Source: an uncultured Elusimicrobiales bacterium (GTDB lineage: Bacteria > Elusimicrobiota > Elusimicrobia > Elusimicrobiales > Elusimicrobiaceae). From it: a DNA stretch of 42,140 nucleotides. The DNA lies in contig CALUXE010000009.1 of NCBI GenBank assembly GCA_944324675.1, positions 1 to 42,140 of the forward strand, in the 5' to 3' direction. The position numbers were made by a program, and so were the translations under genes. Positions 1 to 7,472 of the stretch are shown here, in pieces. Each line of letters begins with the position of its first letter. Position 1 is the stretch's first letter. The notes beneath the pieces were generated by a model, which was not told the DNA's origin, made no database searches, and worked only from the letters and a program-made list of their open reading frames with translations.

Positions 1-21
1 GGTATTTATTTTTTTGTTGTA

Positions 22-115
22 GGTTTTGTCGTTTTCCCAACCCGCCCGAGCGATTGACTTGTTTTTTTTTTTGATAAAGTACTCCTGTAATCCACTGAGG
101 AACAGGGGTATTTTT
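22..115 (+). repeat. Pilin leader repeat, copy 1 (11-T tract)
   Basis: First of three near-identical leaders that precede the tandem pilin genes. It contains TTGACT (54-59), an uninterrupted run of 11 T (62-72), GATAAAGTACTCC, a -10-like TGTAAT (86-91) and an AGGGG ribosome-binding site (104-108). The distance from TTGACT to TGTAAT is 26 bases, too long for a standard sigma-70 promoter; TTGACT to TAAAGT (75-80) is 15 bases. Which -10 is used cannot be settled from sequence. Bases 22-72 match 637-687 in copy 2. Confidence 0.85.
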
Positions 116-619
116 ATGTCAAAGAGGAAAGGATTTACTCTCATAGAGATGTTGGTCGTGGTACTTATAATCGGGATAATTGCGGCTATCGCCTTGCCGA
201 AGTATCAAATTGCGGTACTAAAAAGCCGATATACCCAATTAATGGTAATGGGCGACGCTATACACCGTGCGCAAGATGCTTATTATTTGGCCCACGGTAA
301 ATATTCTTTAAAAATAAACGACCTTGATATTACAATTCCGGGCGATTGTACCCTTTCCAATAAAGGCGGCACTATCACTTGTTCAAAATTTAGGTGCGTG
401 GTGAATGACGGATGGGTCAATGCAGATATTAACGGTATTGCCTATTGCAATACGCCAAAAGGAACGATTTATTATATGATTTACCCATTGCGTCGTAATA
501 CTAAGCGCTATTGTACGGTAAGTCCTGATAGTGATTTGGGTAAAAAAGTGTGTGAAAGTTTTGGCGGAAGATTTGCCTTTGTAGGCTCAGCAAACGGCCT
601 TTGGTATTATCAGTTATAA
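116..619 (+). CDS. Type IV pilin-like protein, tandem copy 1
   Basis: Major-pilin-type or pseudopilin-type subunit of a type IV pilus or related fibre. The protein is 167 residues. It begins MSKRKG, followed by the class III signal FTLIEMLVVVLIIGIIAAIA: prepilin peptidase would cut after Gly6 and methylate the new Phe, and Glu5 of the mature protein is present. One N-terminal hydrophobic helix precedes a soluble C-terminal half with six cysteines, including a conserved KKVCESFG segment near the end. I chose ATG 116 over an in-frame upstream start at 26 because AGGGG lies 7 bases before it, the pilin signal begins there, and the same start is conserved in the next two genes. The upstream extension would place 30 unrelated residues before the leader. 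Which filament it builds (pilus, type II secretion or uptake) is unknown; no assembly gene is in the window. Confidence 0.9.
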   Translation: MSKRKGFTLIEMLVVVLIIGIIAAIALPKYQIAVLKSRYTQLMVMGDAIHRAQDAYYLAHGKYSLKINDLDITIPGDCTLSNKGGTITCSKFRCVVNDGWVNADINGIAYCNTPKGTIYYMIYPLRRNTKRYCTVSPDSDLGKKVCESFGGRFAFVGSANGLWYYQL

Positions 620-636
620 TTGTATTTTTTATTGCG

Positions 637-732
637 GGTTTTGTCGTTTTCCCAACCCGCCCGAGCGATTGACTTGTTTTTTTTTTTTTGATAAAGTACT
701 CCTATAATCCTCCGAGAAGCAGGGGTATTTTT
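637..732 (+). repeat. Pilin leader repeat, copy 2 (13-T tract)
   Basis: Second leader copy. TTGACT is at 669-674, 13 T at 677-689, a perfect TATAAT at 703-708 and AGGGG at 721-725. The TTGACT-to-TATAAT distance is 28 bases, and TTGACT to TAAAGT is 17. The start of this copy also contains an inverted repeat, GCGGGTT (634-640) with AACCCGC (654-660), that could fold at the end of the copy 1 pilin mRNA; no T run follows it directly, so it is at best a weak terminator. Confidence 0.85.
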
Positions 733-1224
733 ATGTCAAAAAAGAAAGGTTTTACTCTCATAGAGATGTTGGTCGTGGTACTTATAATCGGGATAATTGC
801 GGCTATAGCTTTGCCGCAGTATCAAATTGCGGTATTAAAAACACGCTACACCCAATTAATGGTAATGGCTGACGCTCTCCGCAAAGCCCATGACGCTTAT
901 TATTTGGCTAACGGGAAATATACTATAAAAATAAACGACCTTGATGTCACCGTTCCCAATAATTGCACTCTTAGCGCTAACGGAAGTAGTATAACTTGCC
1001 CTCATTTTTCTTGTACGGTGTATGACGGCTATCAATATGCTGAAACTTTGGGAATGCTTTATTGTAAGCTTAGACCTGCGACAATTGGTTTTTCCGCCGC
1101 GCCCAAATGGGGGGCGAAACGATATTGTTTTTCTAATACCGATATGGGTAAGAAAGTATGCGAAAGTTTCGGGGCGAGATATGCTTTCCCCGGCAATGGA
1201 AATAGCGAATGGTATGAAATGTAA
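733..1224 (+). CDS. Type IV pilin-like protein, tandem copy 2
   Basis: A 163-residue paralogue of the preceding pilin. The leader MSKKKG, cleavage site and hydrophobic helix are nearly identical at protein and DNA level (more than 50 consecutive identical bases across the helix), while the C-terminal half has diverged. Six cysteines are kept in matching positions: NCTLS, ITCPHFSC, LYCKL, RYCFS and KKVCESFG. The start at 733 sits 7 bases after AGGGG; an upstream in-frame start at 688 would fall inside the T tract and is unlikely. The layout of shared 5' end and variable 3' end is what recombination between pilin genes would produce. The function is inferred from the leader and helix only, and the exported filament type is unknown. 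Confidence 0.9.
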   Translation: MSKKKGFTLIEMLVVVLIIGIIAAIALPQYQIAVLKTRYTQLMVMADALRKAHDAYYLANGKYTIKINDLDVTVPNNCTLSANGSSITCPHFSCTVYDGYQYAETLGMLYCKLRPATIGFSAAPKWGAKRYCFSNTDMGKKVCESFGARYAFPGNGNSEWYEM

Positions 1225-1307
1225 TTTCCTTTTATTTTTTGAGTGTTTTATGGTATTGTGTGTTTTAGTTGTTTAATATTGAGTAGTAAGGCTTAAATTA
1301 GTTAAAT

Positions 1308-1382
1308 CGCCCGAGCGATTGACTTGTTTTTTTTTTTTGATAAAGTACTCCTGTAATCCTCCGAGGAGCAGGGGTATTTTTT
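1308..1382 (+). repeat. Pilin leader repeat, copy 3 (12-T tract)
   Basis: Third leader copy, shorter on its 5' side: it begins at CGCCCGAG and lacks the GTTTTCCCAACC part of copies 1 and 2. TTGACT is at 1319-1324, 12 T at 1327-1338, TGTAAT at 1352-1357 and AGGGG at about 1370-1374. The TTGACT-to-TGTAAT distance is 27 bases; TTGACT to TAAAGT is 16. The three copies therefore differ from one another mainly by one T each. Confidence 0.85.
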
Positions 1383-1889
1383 ATGTCAAAGAAGAAAGGT
1401 TTTACTCTTATAGAAATGTTGGTCGTGGTATTGATAATAGCCGTCTTGGCGGCAATAGCGTTTCCTAAGTATCAGATAGCCGTGGACAAAGCCAATTATA
1501 TGCAGATTGTTACGTTGGTTACGGCTGTGAAAGAGGCTCAGGAAAGATATTATATGGCTAAAGGAGAATACACCACCAACTTTAATAATTTGGATATTAC
1601 CATACCGTGGTATGTAGATGTAACAGGTTCTTCTATCCGAAAGCCTGGTAAATGGGAAGTACGAATTGGTAGCGTAAATAATTTTGTTTCCGGGGGAATT
1701 GTCAGTGCCTCTTATTATCCGGCTAAAGTGTCTTATATAGTTTATTTGGACAGACGTCCTACTTATGCCGGAGTAAGGCAGTGCCGTTCAGTAGACAGAG
1801 GGGAAAGAGGAAAGAAGCTTTGTTTAAGTTTGGGCGGCGTCTATGAGACTGAAAACGAGAATAACGGAACCATTTATATTCTTCCTTAA
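1383..1889 (+). CDS. Type IV pilin-like protein, tandem copy 3
   Basis: A 168-residue pilin-like protein with the same leader (MSKKKG, then FTLIEMLVVVLII) and Glu5. It is more diverged than copies 1 and 2: the helix reads VLAAIAFPKYQIAVDKANY, and the C-terminal half keeps only two cysteines (RQCRS and KKLCLSLGG), which would form the single C-terminal disulfide loop common in pilins. The start is fixed by its own leader repeat and AGGGG. It may be a minor pilin or an alternative major pilin; the sequence does not decide. An inverted repeat, CCGCTTA (1896-1902) with TAAGCGG (1926-1932), follows the stop. Confidence 0.88.
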   Translation: MSKKKGFTLIEMLVVVLIIAVLAAIAFPKYQIAVDKANYMQIVTLVTAVKEAQERYYMAKGEYTTNFNNLDITIPWYVDVTGSSIRKPGKWEVRIGSVNNFVSGGIVSASYYPAKVSYIVYLDRRPTYAGVRQCRSVDRGERGKKLCLSLGGVYETENENNGTIYILP

Positions 1890-1956
1890 AAAATTCCGCT
1901 TAAAAGAGCGTATTAAGCAATAAAATAAGCGGCGCAGGGCAGGTTTTGCGGGAGGT

Positions 1957-1986
1957 TTGACTTGTGTAATAACCTCGTCTTGTAAT
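1957..1986 (+). promoter_or_regulatory. Promoter resembling pilin leader, without T tract
   Basis: TTGACT (1957-1962) and TGTAAT (1981-1986) are separated by 18 bases, close to the sigma-70 optimum. The sequence around them (TTGACTTG, TGTAAT, then TCCGAGAGACGGCGGAGTTTTT) parallels the pilin leaders, but the T tract is missing and no pilin gene follows. It would drive a short transcript from about 1993 to the terminator at 2029-2058. Confidence 0.55.
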
Positions 1987-1992
1987 TATCCG

Positions 1993-2058
1993 AGAGACGG
2001 CGGAGTTTTTCGTTCATCTGGAAAATGGAACCTATCCCGCTTGAGGGATAGGTTTTTT
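1993..2058 (+). ncRNA. Possible short RNA or relic of a fourth pilin leader
   Basis: The stretch between the promoter-like element and the terminator is about 66 bases and has no open reading frame. Its first part resembles the untranslated leader of the pilin mRNAs, with the ATG position altered to CGTTC. It could be a small RNA sharing the pilin leader, or simply the remains of a lost fourth pilin gene. No expression evidence is available from sequence. Confidence 0.3.
2029..2058 (+). terminator. Rho-independent terminator
   Basis: The stem AACCTATCCC (2029-2038) pairs with GGGATAGGTT (2045-2054), with a 6-base loop and T6 (2053-2058). It closes the pilin region and separates it from the sec operon. 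A second hairpin without a T run, TATCCCTG/CAGGGATA, lies at 2089-2109. Confidence 0.9.
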
Positions 2059-2133
2059 ATTGCCGGCCTCGCCCTCTTAATGCCGGGATATCCCTGCCCG
2101 ACAGGGATAGCGATATAAAACGCTTTCATAATA

Positions 2134-2142
2134 TGCTAAAAT
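2134..2142 (+). promoter_or_regulatory. Extended -10 of the yajC-trxB operon
   Basis: TGC-TAAAAT (2134-2142) fits an extended -10 element with its TG motif; no convincing -35 is visible. The predicted start is near 2149, giving a leader of about 23 bases that includes GGAGG (2163-2167) in front of yajC. Confidence 0.45.
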
Positions 2143-2171
2143 CAATATATATATAACATTATGGAGGAACA

Positions 2172-2513
2172 ATGGAAACAACTACAGCGGCCGCAGCCAC
2201 AACCGCAGCAGCGGGGCAGGGCATGGGCTTTAATGGGATGTTCTTGATAATAATAGTGTTTTTCGTCGTGTTCATGTTTTTGACTAGCAGAAGCCAAAAG
2301 AAACGTGAAGAGGAACAGAAAAAGGCTATCAGCAGCCTGGAAAAGGGCGATAAAGTGATTTTGATGGGCGGTATCGTCGGTACGGTAGCCGGCTTTAACG
2401 ACCAAATTATAGAAGTAAAAGTAGCGGAAAATGTTAAGTTTTCCGTATTACCAAGCGGTATAGTTTCTGTTTTTAAGGACCAACCTCTTGACAACGGAGC
2501 CAAATCTAAATGA
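2172..2513 (+). CDS. yajC: Preprotein translocase accessory subunit YajC
   Basis: Small single-pass inner-membrane partner of SecDF in the Sec translocase. The protein is 113 residues: an Ala/Thr-rich N-terminus, one membrane helix at about 18-37 (MFLIIIVFFVVFMFLTSR), then the family's basic segment RSQKKREEEQKKAISSL and the conserved SLEKGDKVILMGGIVGTVAGF region. GGAGG stands 4 bases before ATG 2172. Its last four bases overlap the secD start (ATGA), so the two are probably translationally coupled, and the order yajC-secD-secF is the classical one. Its length is normal for the family. Reverse-strand open frames over this gene are coding shadows. Confidence 0.95.
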   Translation: METTTAAAATTAAAGQGMGFNGMFLIIIVFFVVFMFLTSRSQKKREEEQKKAISSLEKGDKVILMGGIVGTVAGFNDQIIEVKVAENVKFSVLPSGIVSVFKDQPLDNGAKSK

Positions 2514-3916
2514 ACAAGCTTGCCATTAAATGGACAATAATATTAGCAGCATTATTCGGCGCCGTCGCTTTGCTTTGGCCCAGCTATGAGTGGTATTCAA
2601 AAACTCCTCAGGAAAGGGAAAAGCTTGAAGCCAGCGGCGACAGACCAAAGAGAATACTTAACCTTGGTCTTGATTTGAGGGGCGGATCCTCGCTTCTGTT
2701 GGAGCTTGACGTATCGAAATTAAGCGGCAAAGAAAGTCTAAACGAAGCGATGCAGCGCGCCATAGAAATTGTACGCAACAGGATTGACCAGTACGGCGTA
2801 GGGGAAATACCAATAACCCGCCAAGGCGAGAAATGGATTTCCGTCCAGCTGCCCGGTATAGCCAACCCCGAACAGGCCGAGGCTTTAATAGGCAAGACGG
2901 CGATGTTGGAGTTTAGGATAGTCAAAGACGACGCCGCCGCGCAGGAGGCGATAAACAAGTTAAACGAGCTTGACGAGCCTTTCAATCCCGACGGCACTCT
3001 TACGGAAGAAGCCGCGAAGCTCGTTCCCGAAGGCATTACGGTAATGCGCGACAAGCAGGGCTTTTTGGTAGCCTTGACCGATACCGCCGCGGTTACCGGC
3101 GCCGATCTTGAAGACGCCAGAGTAACCACCGGCGAATACGGTTATCCCGCGGTAAGCTTCCAGTTTAATGGGGAAGGCGCGAAGAAGTTCGGCAATCTTA
3201 CGGGCGCGAATTTAAATAAAAATTTGGCCATAATCTTGGATAATACGGTGCAATCCGCGCCGTCAATCAAGGCGAGAATTACCAGGGACGGACAGATAAC
3301 GGGCCAATTCACCATGGAAGAAGCCAGACAGCTGGCCATCGTACTTAGAGCGGGCGCGCTTCCCGCGCCGGTGAACATTATAGAAAAACGCACCATCGGC
3401 CCCAGCTTGGGCGAAGATTCCATTAAGAGCGGTATCAAAGCGTCTTTGGTGGGTTTCATATTTATCGTATTGTTCATGAGCATTTACTACAGGTTCTCGG
3501 GTATCATTTCCAGCGTGGCTTTGTTCTTGAACTTGGTATTCTTGTTGGCGCTGATGTCGTATTTCTCCGCCACTTTGACGTTGCCCGGCATAGCGGGTAT
3601 CATACTCTCGCTGGCTATGGCCGTAGACGCGAACGTTCTTATTCTTGAACGTATGAGAGAAGAAAAAGACAAAGGCGAACCTTTGCCGATTATCATTAAG
3701 GAAGGTTACGAGAAGGCTTGGAGCGCTATTTTCGACTCCAACCTCACCACCTGGATCGCGTCTATATTGTTGTTCCAATTCGGCACCGGCCCGGTAAAAG
3801 GTTTCGCTTTAACGCTGACCTTGGGTTTATTCGTCGGTGTGTTTACCTCGGTATTCGTAACGAGGGCCATCTACGAGTTGCTGCTTACGGCCAACCCGAA
3901 GGAGATTAGTATATGA
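2510..3916 (+). CDS. secD: Protein translocase subunit SecD
   Basis: Inner-membrane subunit that uses the proton motive force to pull preproteins through SecYEG on the periplasmic side. The protein is 468 residues: an N-terminal membrane helix, the motif LGLDLRGGSSLLLELD, a large periplasmic P1 region, then the C-terminal bundle of about five helices with the hallmark AMAVDANVLILERMREE. It is shorter than E. coli SecD (615) because the periplasmic region is reduced, which is usual in many non-proteobacterial forms. It overlaps yajC and secF by four bases each (ATGA junctions). No damage is seen. Confidence 0.97.
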   Translation: MNKLAIKWTIILAALFGAVALLWPSYEWYSKTPQEREKLEASGDRPKRILNLGLDLRGGSSLLLELDVSKLSGKESLNEAMQRAIEIVRNRIDQYGVGEIPITRQGEKWISVQLPGIANPEQAEALIGKTAMLEFRIVKDDAAAQEAINKLNELDEPFNPDGTLTEEAAKLVPEGITVMRDKQGFLVALTDTAAVTGADLEDARVTTGEYGYPAVSFQFNGEGAKKFGNLTGANLNKNLAIILDNTVQSAPSIKARITRDGQITGQFTMEEARQLAIVLRAGALPAPVNIIEKRTIGPSLGEDSIKSGIKASLVGFIFIVLFMSIYYRFSGIISSVALFLNLVFLLALMSYFSATLTLPGIAGIILSLAMAVDANVLILERMREEKDKGEPLPIIIKEGYEKAWSAIFDSNLTTWIASILLFQFGTGPVKGFALTLTLGLFVGVFTSVFVTRAIYELLLTANPKEISI

Positions 3917-4908
3917 AATATTTTAAAATGCTTCCAAAAACAAATATAGACTTCGTCGGAATAAGGAAGATATTCTTCGTAATTTCGGGTTTGCTGATGG
4001 CGGCGTGTCTGCTTTCGGTAATATTTAAAGGCCTTAACTATGGTATAGACTTCACCGGCGGAACGGTTATGCAGGTGGGATTTGAAAAGAGCGTGGACAT
4101 TAAAGATCTGCGCGCGGCCTTAACCGAAAAAGGCATCAAAGCCGACATCCAAACTTTCGTCGACAGAAACGCCTTCTCCATTAAAGTAAAAGGCAGTCAG
4201 GAAGACGTCAACGCCGTATCAAACAACATAGAGGCGGCTTTGAACACGCTTAATACTCCTTTCGTGGTTGAACAGAAGGATTTCGTCGGGCCGACGGTGG
4301 GCAATCACTTGGCCAAGAAAGCGATAATGGCTTTCATTCTGGCGATGGCGGCTATGGTGATATACATAGGTTTCCGCTTTCAGAATATCATATGGGGCGC
4401 CATGGCGGTGGTGGCCTTGTTCCACGATGTGCTTTTAACAGTGGGCGTATTTTCCATACTTCAGTTGGAGGTTGACTTGGTAATTGTGGCAGCTTTGCTG
4501 ACCATTGCGGGTTTCTCCGTCAACGATACCATAGTAATCTTTGACAGAGTGAGGGAAAATATCGGCCTTCACCCCAAATGGAGCATAAAAGAGTTGCTGA
4601 ACGTCAGTGTAAACGATACTCTTTCCAGGACGGTAATCACTTCGCTTACGGTAATAGCGGCCGCGGCCATACTATATTTTATGGGCGGCGAAGTGCTTAA
4701 CAACTTCTCTTTCGCGATACTTATCGGATTGATTTCCGGTACGTATTCCACGATGGTGTTGGTGCCGGGGTTGGTGTATCAGTGGACGAAAGAGGGCAAT
4801 TACAGCGTAGGTGCGCCTTCCGACGAGAAAGCGCCCGCCGCCGAACCTAAGAAAAGCGAAGTAAAAAAGAAATCTTCTTATAAAAGGAAATCCAAAGCCG
4901 GTAAATAA
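3913..4908 (+). CDS. secF: Protein translocase subunit SecF
   Basis: Partner of SecD in the inner membrane. The protein is 331 residues, with an N-terminal helix, the GIDFTGGTVMQV motif, a short periplasmic domain, and the C-terminal bundle carrying ALFHDVLLTVGVFS and FSVNDTIVIFDRVREN, both diagnostic for SecF. After the last helix comes a cytoplasmic tail of about 35 residues rich in Lys, Ala and Ser (PAAEPKKSEVKKKSSYKRK), which could touch ribosomes or acidic lipids; that role is inference. It is coupled to secD through an ATGA overlap, and the next gene begins six bases after its stop. Confidence 0.97.
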   Translation: MKYFKMLPKTNIDFVGIRKIFFVISGLLMAACLLSVIFKGLNYGIDFTGGTVMQVGFEKSVDIKDLRAALTEKGIKADIQTFVDRNAFSIKVKGSQEDVNAVSNNIEAALNTLNTPFVVEQKDFVGPTVGNHLAKKAIMAFILAMAAMVIYIGFRFQNIIWGAMAVVALFHDVLLTVGVFSILQLEVDLVIVAALLTIAGFSVNDTIVIFDRVRENIGLHPKWSIKELLNVSVNDTLSRTVITSLTVIAAAAILYFMGGEVLNNFSFAILIGLISGTYSTMVLVPGLVYQWTKEGNYSVGAPSDEKAPAAEPKKSEVKKKSSYKRKSKAGK

Positions 4909-4914
4909 AAGCCG

Positions 4915-5538
4915 ATGAGGAAAATTAAGAAGTTTAAAGTAGCGATACATTTAAAGGAGATACTCCGCCGCGTAAAATTGGCCAATATAGATATGGCCGC
5001 GGCGGGGTTTCCCCTTGAAAGCGATCTGGCCGTATTTATAGCTTCTTTGCACGAGGCTTTGCGGCCGGGCGTTGTTTATGAATTTGTAGAAGGACAGTGT
5101 TTGGAGCTCTCTTCCGCGGGGATCAAGCAGGAGGAGCGTTTTTCTTTATGCGTAATAACATTGGGCGGCGAGATAGAGAAAGCGGCCGCCATTGACAATA
5201 TGCAGGCCGCGGCGACGGCAAATATAGTCATATACGATTTTCTGCGCACGGCAGTCGGCTTTATAGCGGATCTGATAAAAGAAGACGCCGAAAAGGAAGA
5301 GTGCGTAACGCAGGGCTATGAACTGTTGTATGCGCCGGCGTTTTCCTACGGGCCTTTGCCGAAGTTTTTGAGGGAAGCCTCCAAGGTGGAGCCGGAAAAG
5401 GCCAAGGCGGCCCTGCCGGCGGTTTTTGAAAGATTAAACGCCTCCAAAATAAACGTAACGATTGAAGACGGACAAGTAAAACCCAAGGCGACGATAGTTT
5501 TTATAATGCCGTGGTATAAGAAGAAAGGTAAAAAATAG
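4915..5538 (+). CDS. Unassigned protein, weak MetH activation-domain likeness
   Basis: A 207-residue soluble protein that I do not recognise with confidence. The central stretch CVITLGGEIEKAAAID followed by a helix ending DFLRTAVGFIADLI, and later LYAPAFSYGPLP, recalls the layout of the vitamin B12-dependent methionine synthase activation domain (an ITLG-type motif, a helix, then an RFSPGYGDWPL-type motif). A short motif near the C-terminus, ATIVFIMPWYKKKG, could correspond to the SAM-binding end, but the match is loose and the family's Arg/Pro-Gly motif is absent. There is no signal peptide. No clear ribosome-binding site precedes ATG 4915, which lies 6 bases after secF, and the gene abuts the next one exactly, so it is read as part of the operon. 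Nothing in its neighbours (Sec, LPS) explains a methionine-related job. Confidence 0.6.
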   Translation: MRKIKKFKVAIHLKEILRRVKLANIDMAAAGFPLESDLAVFIASLHEALRPGVVYEFVEGQCLELSSAGIKQEERFSLCVITLGGEIEKAAAIDNMQAAATANIVIYDFLRTAVGFIADLIKEDAEKEECVTQGYELLYAPAFSYGPLPKFLREASKVEPEKAKAALPAVFERLNASKINVTIEDGQVKPKATIVFIMPWYKKKGKK

Positions 5539-6198
5539 ATGCCTAAGATTATCAGAAGCAAGAGCAGCAAACTTAAGTACGCGATTGTGGCGAATTTGAT
5601 TTCATTTTATGTCCGTCTGTGCGGATTTTTTACCAAATACATACGCGGAGGCGATAAAAACGCCATAGAAATAGATAAGCGCCAGCGCGTCATATACGCC
5701 TTTTGGCATAATCAGCAAACATTTCTTTTATATCCATACCGGAAGCAAGGCAAGATATGCGTACTTGTCAGCATGAGCAAAGACGGTGAATATATAGCCA
5801 GAGCCTTGCCCAAATTTAAGATGAAGGCCATGCGCGGCTCTACCACGCGCGGCGGCTATTCCGCCCTTAGGGGGCTTATGGACATATCGCAGGCGGGCTA
5901 TAACCCCGCAATAACGCCGGACGGGCCCAGGGGGCCGATATACAAGGCGCATTCGGGCATTATATATTTGGCGCAGAAAACGCAGCTGCCGATAATACCG
6001 GCGGGCGTGGCGAGCAGCAATAAATTTTCGGTCAACTCTTGGGATAAGTTCCAAATACCTTTGCCGTTTGGCAAATGCGCGATAATTTACGGCCATCCGC
6101 TTTGGGTGGGCGAGGACGACAGTATAGAAGAGTGCCGAATAAAACTCACCGAGTATCTAAACGAAGCTACCGCCGAGGCGGTAAAGGCGGTATCTTAA
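5539..6198 (+). CDS. Lysophospholipid acyltransferase-like protein, DUF374 family
   Basis: A 219-residue protein of the DUF374 branch of lysophospholipid/LPS acyltransferases, probably moving an acyl chain onto lipid A or a lipid precursor at the inner face of the inner membrane. It has a hydrophobic N-terminal segment and a candidate catalytic His in FWHNQQTFL; the segments SMSKDGEYIA, RGSTTRGGYSAL and AITPDGPRGP are typical of DUF374 proteins, and PIIPAGVAS follows. The ATG comes directly after the preceding stop codon and its own stop overlaps the waaA start by one base (TAATG). Placement immediately before the Kdo transferase fits a role in lipid A/LPS assembly; the actual acceptor is inference. 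Confidence 0.85.
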   Translation: MPKIIRSKSSKLKYAIVANLISFYVRLCGFFTKYIRGGDKNAIEIDKRQRVIYAFWHNQQTFLLYPYRKQGKICVLVSMSKDGEYIARALPKFKMKAMRGSTTRGGYSALRGLMDISQAGYNPAITPDGPRGPIYKAHSGIIYLAQKTQLPIIPAGVASSNKFSVNSWDKFQIPLPFGKCAIIYGHPLWVGEDDSIEECRIKLTEYLNEATAEAVKAVS

Positions 6199-7472
6199 TG
6201 GGTTATGTGATTTTGTTTATTCTCAATTTATGCGCCCCGTTTGCCGCTTTGGGAGTGGTAATATTTTTCCTGATTTCGCCTCGCCGCAAACTTTTAAGGA
6301 ATTTGCGCTATGAACTGAGCCAGCGTTTTGTTCTCAAACGGCAAGGCCAAAAAATCAAGAAAAGTTTGTGGATACACGCCGCCAGTGTGGGGGAAGTGCG
6401 TTCCGTGATAAAGTTGGCGAAACTTTTAAAGGATTATTACGGCTGCGAGCTTATAATAACGACCTCTACGGCGGCGGGGCAGAATACGGCATTGAAGGAA
6501 TCCTTGTTCGACAAAGCCTTGCTTATGCCGGTGGATTGTTATCCTCTTATAAAAAGATTTATCAAGTTTTATAATCCCAAATATTTGTTTATAGTGGAAT
6601 CGGATTTGTGGCCCAATATGATAGCGGCCTGCGCCAATAACGGGATAAAGGTTGCCGTAGTAAACGGCAGATTGTCTAAACGTAGCGCGAAGAGATATAA
6701 ACTTATTTCGCCTTTGGTAAAAATGCTGTTTAAAAAGATGTCGTTTATTTGCGCCCAGACGCAGGAAATAGCGCAAAGGTATGTATCTTCCGGCGCGGCG
6801 GGTGATAAAGTGTATTCTTGCGGCAACATAAAGTACGATTTGCTTAATGACAGTCCTTCTAAAGTTGAAGAAGTGGAAGATGTCTTCCGCGCCCTTGGCT
6901 GGGAAAACGCTTTTGTAACGGTATGCGGCAGCACTCACGAGGAAGAAGAACGGATAATAATATCTGCCGCCAAGGAATTAAAAGAGATAAAATTTGTTGT
7001 AGCGCCGCGCCATCTAGAGCGCAGGAAGCAGATCTTGCATGCTTTAAAGGAGAGCGGCCTTAAATATACTTCGCTTAGTTCTTATAAGCGGGAAATGGAT
7101 TTGAAAGAGTGTCAGATACTGCTGGCCGACGCCATGGGCTGGCTTGGCGCTTTTTATAAGAAGGGCACCGTATGCTTTGTAGGGGGCAGCATAAGCAAAT
7201 GCGGGGGGCACAATTTTTTGGAAGCGGCGGTATTCGCCAAGCCCGTGATATTCGGGCAATACTATTATAATACGCCTGATGTGGCGGGGGCTCTGCTTAA
7301 GAGCGGGGGAGGAATATTGGTGGGGGCGGAAAATTTCGCCTCGGAACTTAAAAATTTGTTTGATGACAAGGCTTTGCTCGCCGCAAGCGGCGCCGCGGCC
7401 GGAGAATGTTCTTTATCTTTTAAAGGAGCTACCAATAAAATTTTAAAGGTGGTTGAAAAATATGGAAAATAA
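6198..7472 (+). CDS. waaA: 3-deoxy-D-manno-octulosonic acid (Kdo) transferase
   Basis: Glycosyltransferase family 30 enzyme that adds Kdo from CMP-Kdo to the lipid IVA precursor on the cytoplasmic face of the inner membrane. The protein is 424 residues from ATG 6198: an N-terminal membrane anchor (about 4-26), then LWIHAASVGEVRS, in which Glu66 is the expected catalytic base, TTSTAAGQNTA, and the C-terminal nucleotide-binding lobe with VCGSTHEEEE and GGSISKCGGHNFLEAA. Length matches the family. An upstream in-frame extension to 6075 would lie inside the acyltransferase gene and is rejected. It overlaps the next gene by 11 bases. Its presence is strong evidence that this bacterium makes LPS. 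Confidence 0.95.
   Translation: MGYVILFILNLCAPFAALGVVIFFLISPRRKLLRNLRYELSQRFVLKRQGQKIKKSLWIHAASVGEVRSVIKLAKLLKDYYGCELIITTSTAAGQNTALKESLFDKALLMPVDCYPLIKRFIKFYNPKYLFIVESDLWPNMIAACANNGIKVAVVNGRLSKRSAKRYKLISPLVKMLFKKMSFICAQTQEIAQRYVSSGAAGDKVYSCGNIKYDLLNDSPSKVEEVEDVFRALGWENAFVTVCGSTHEEEERIIISAAKELKEIKFVVAPRHLERRKQILHALKESGLKYTSLSSYKREMDLKECQILLADAMGWLGAFYKKGTVCFVGGSISKCGGHNFLEAAVFAKPVIFGQYYYNTPDVAGALLKSGGGILVGAENFASELKNLFDDKALLAASGAAAGECSLSFKGATNKILKVVEKYGK

Noticed and set aside
26-115. In-frame extension of pilin 1 to a start at 26 (30 more residues), and similar extensions at 688, 6075, 14410 and 40975
   Set aside because: Each extension runs through a promoter, a T tract or the preceding gene; the downstream starts have ribosome-binding sites and begin at the conserved protein end.
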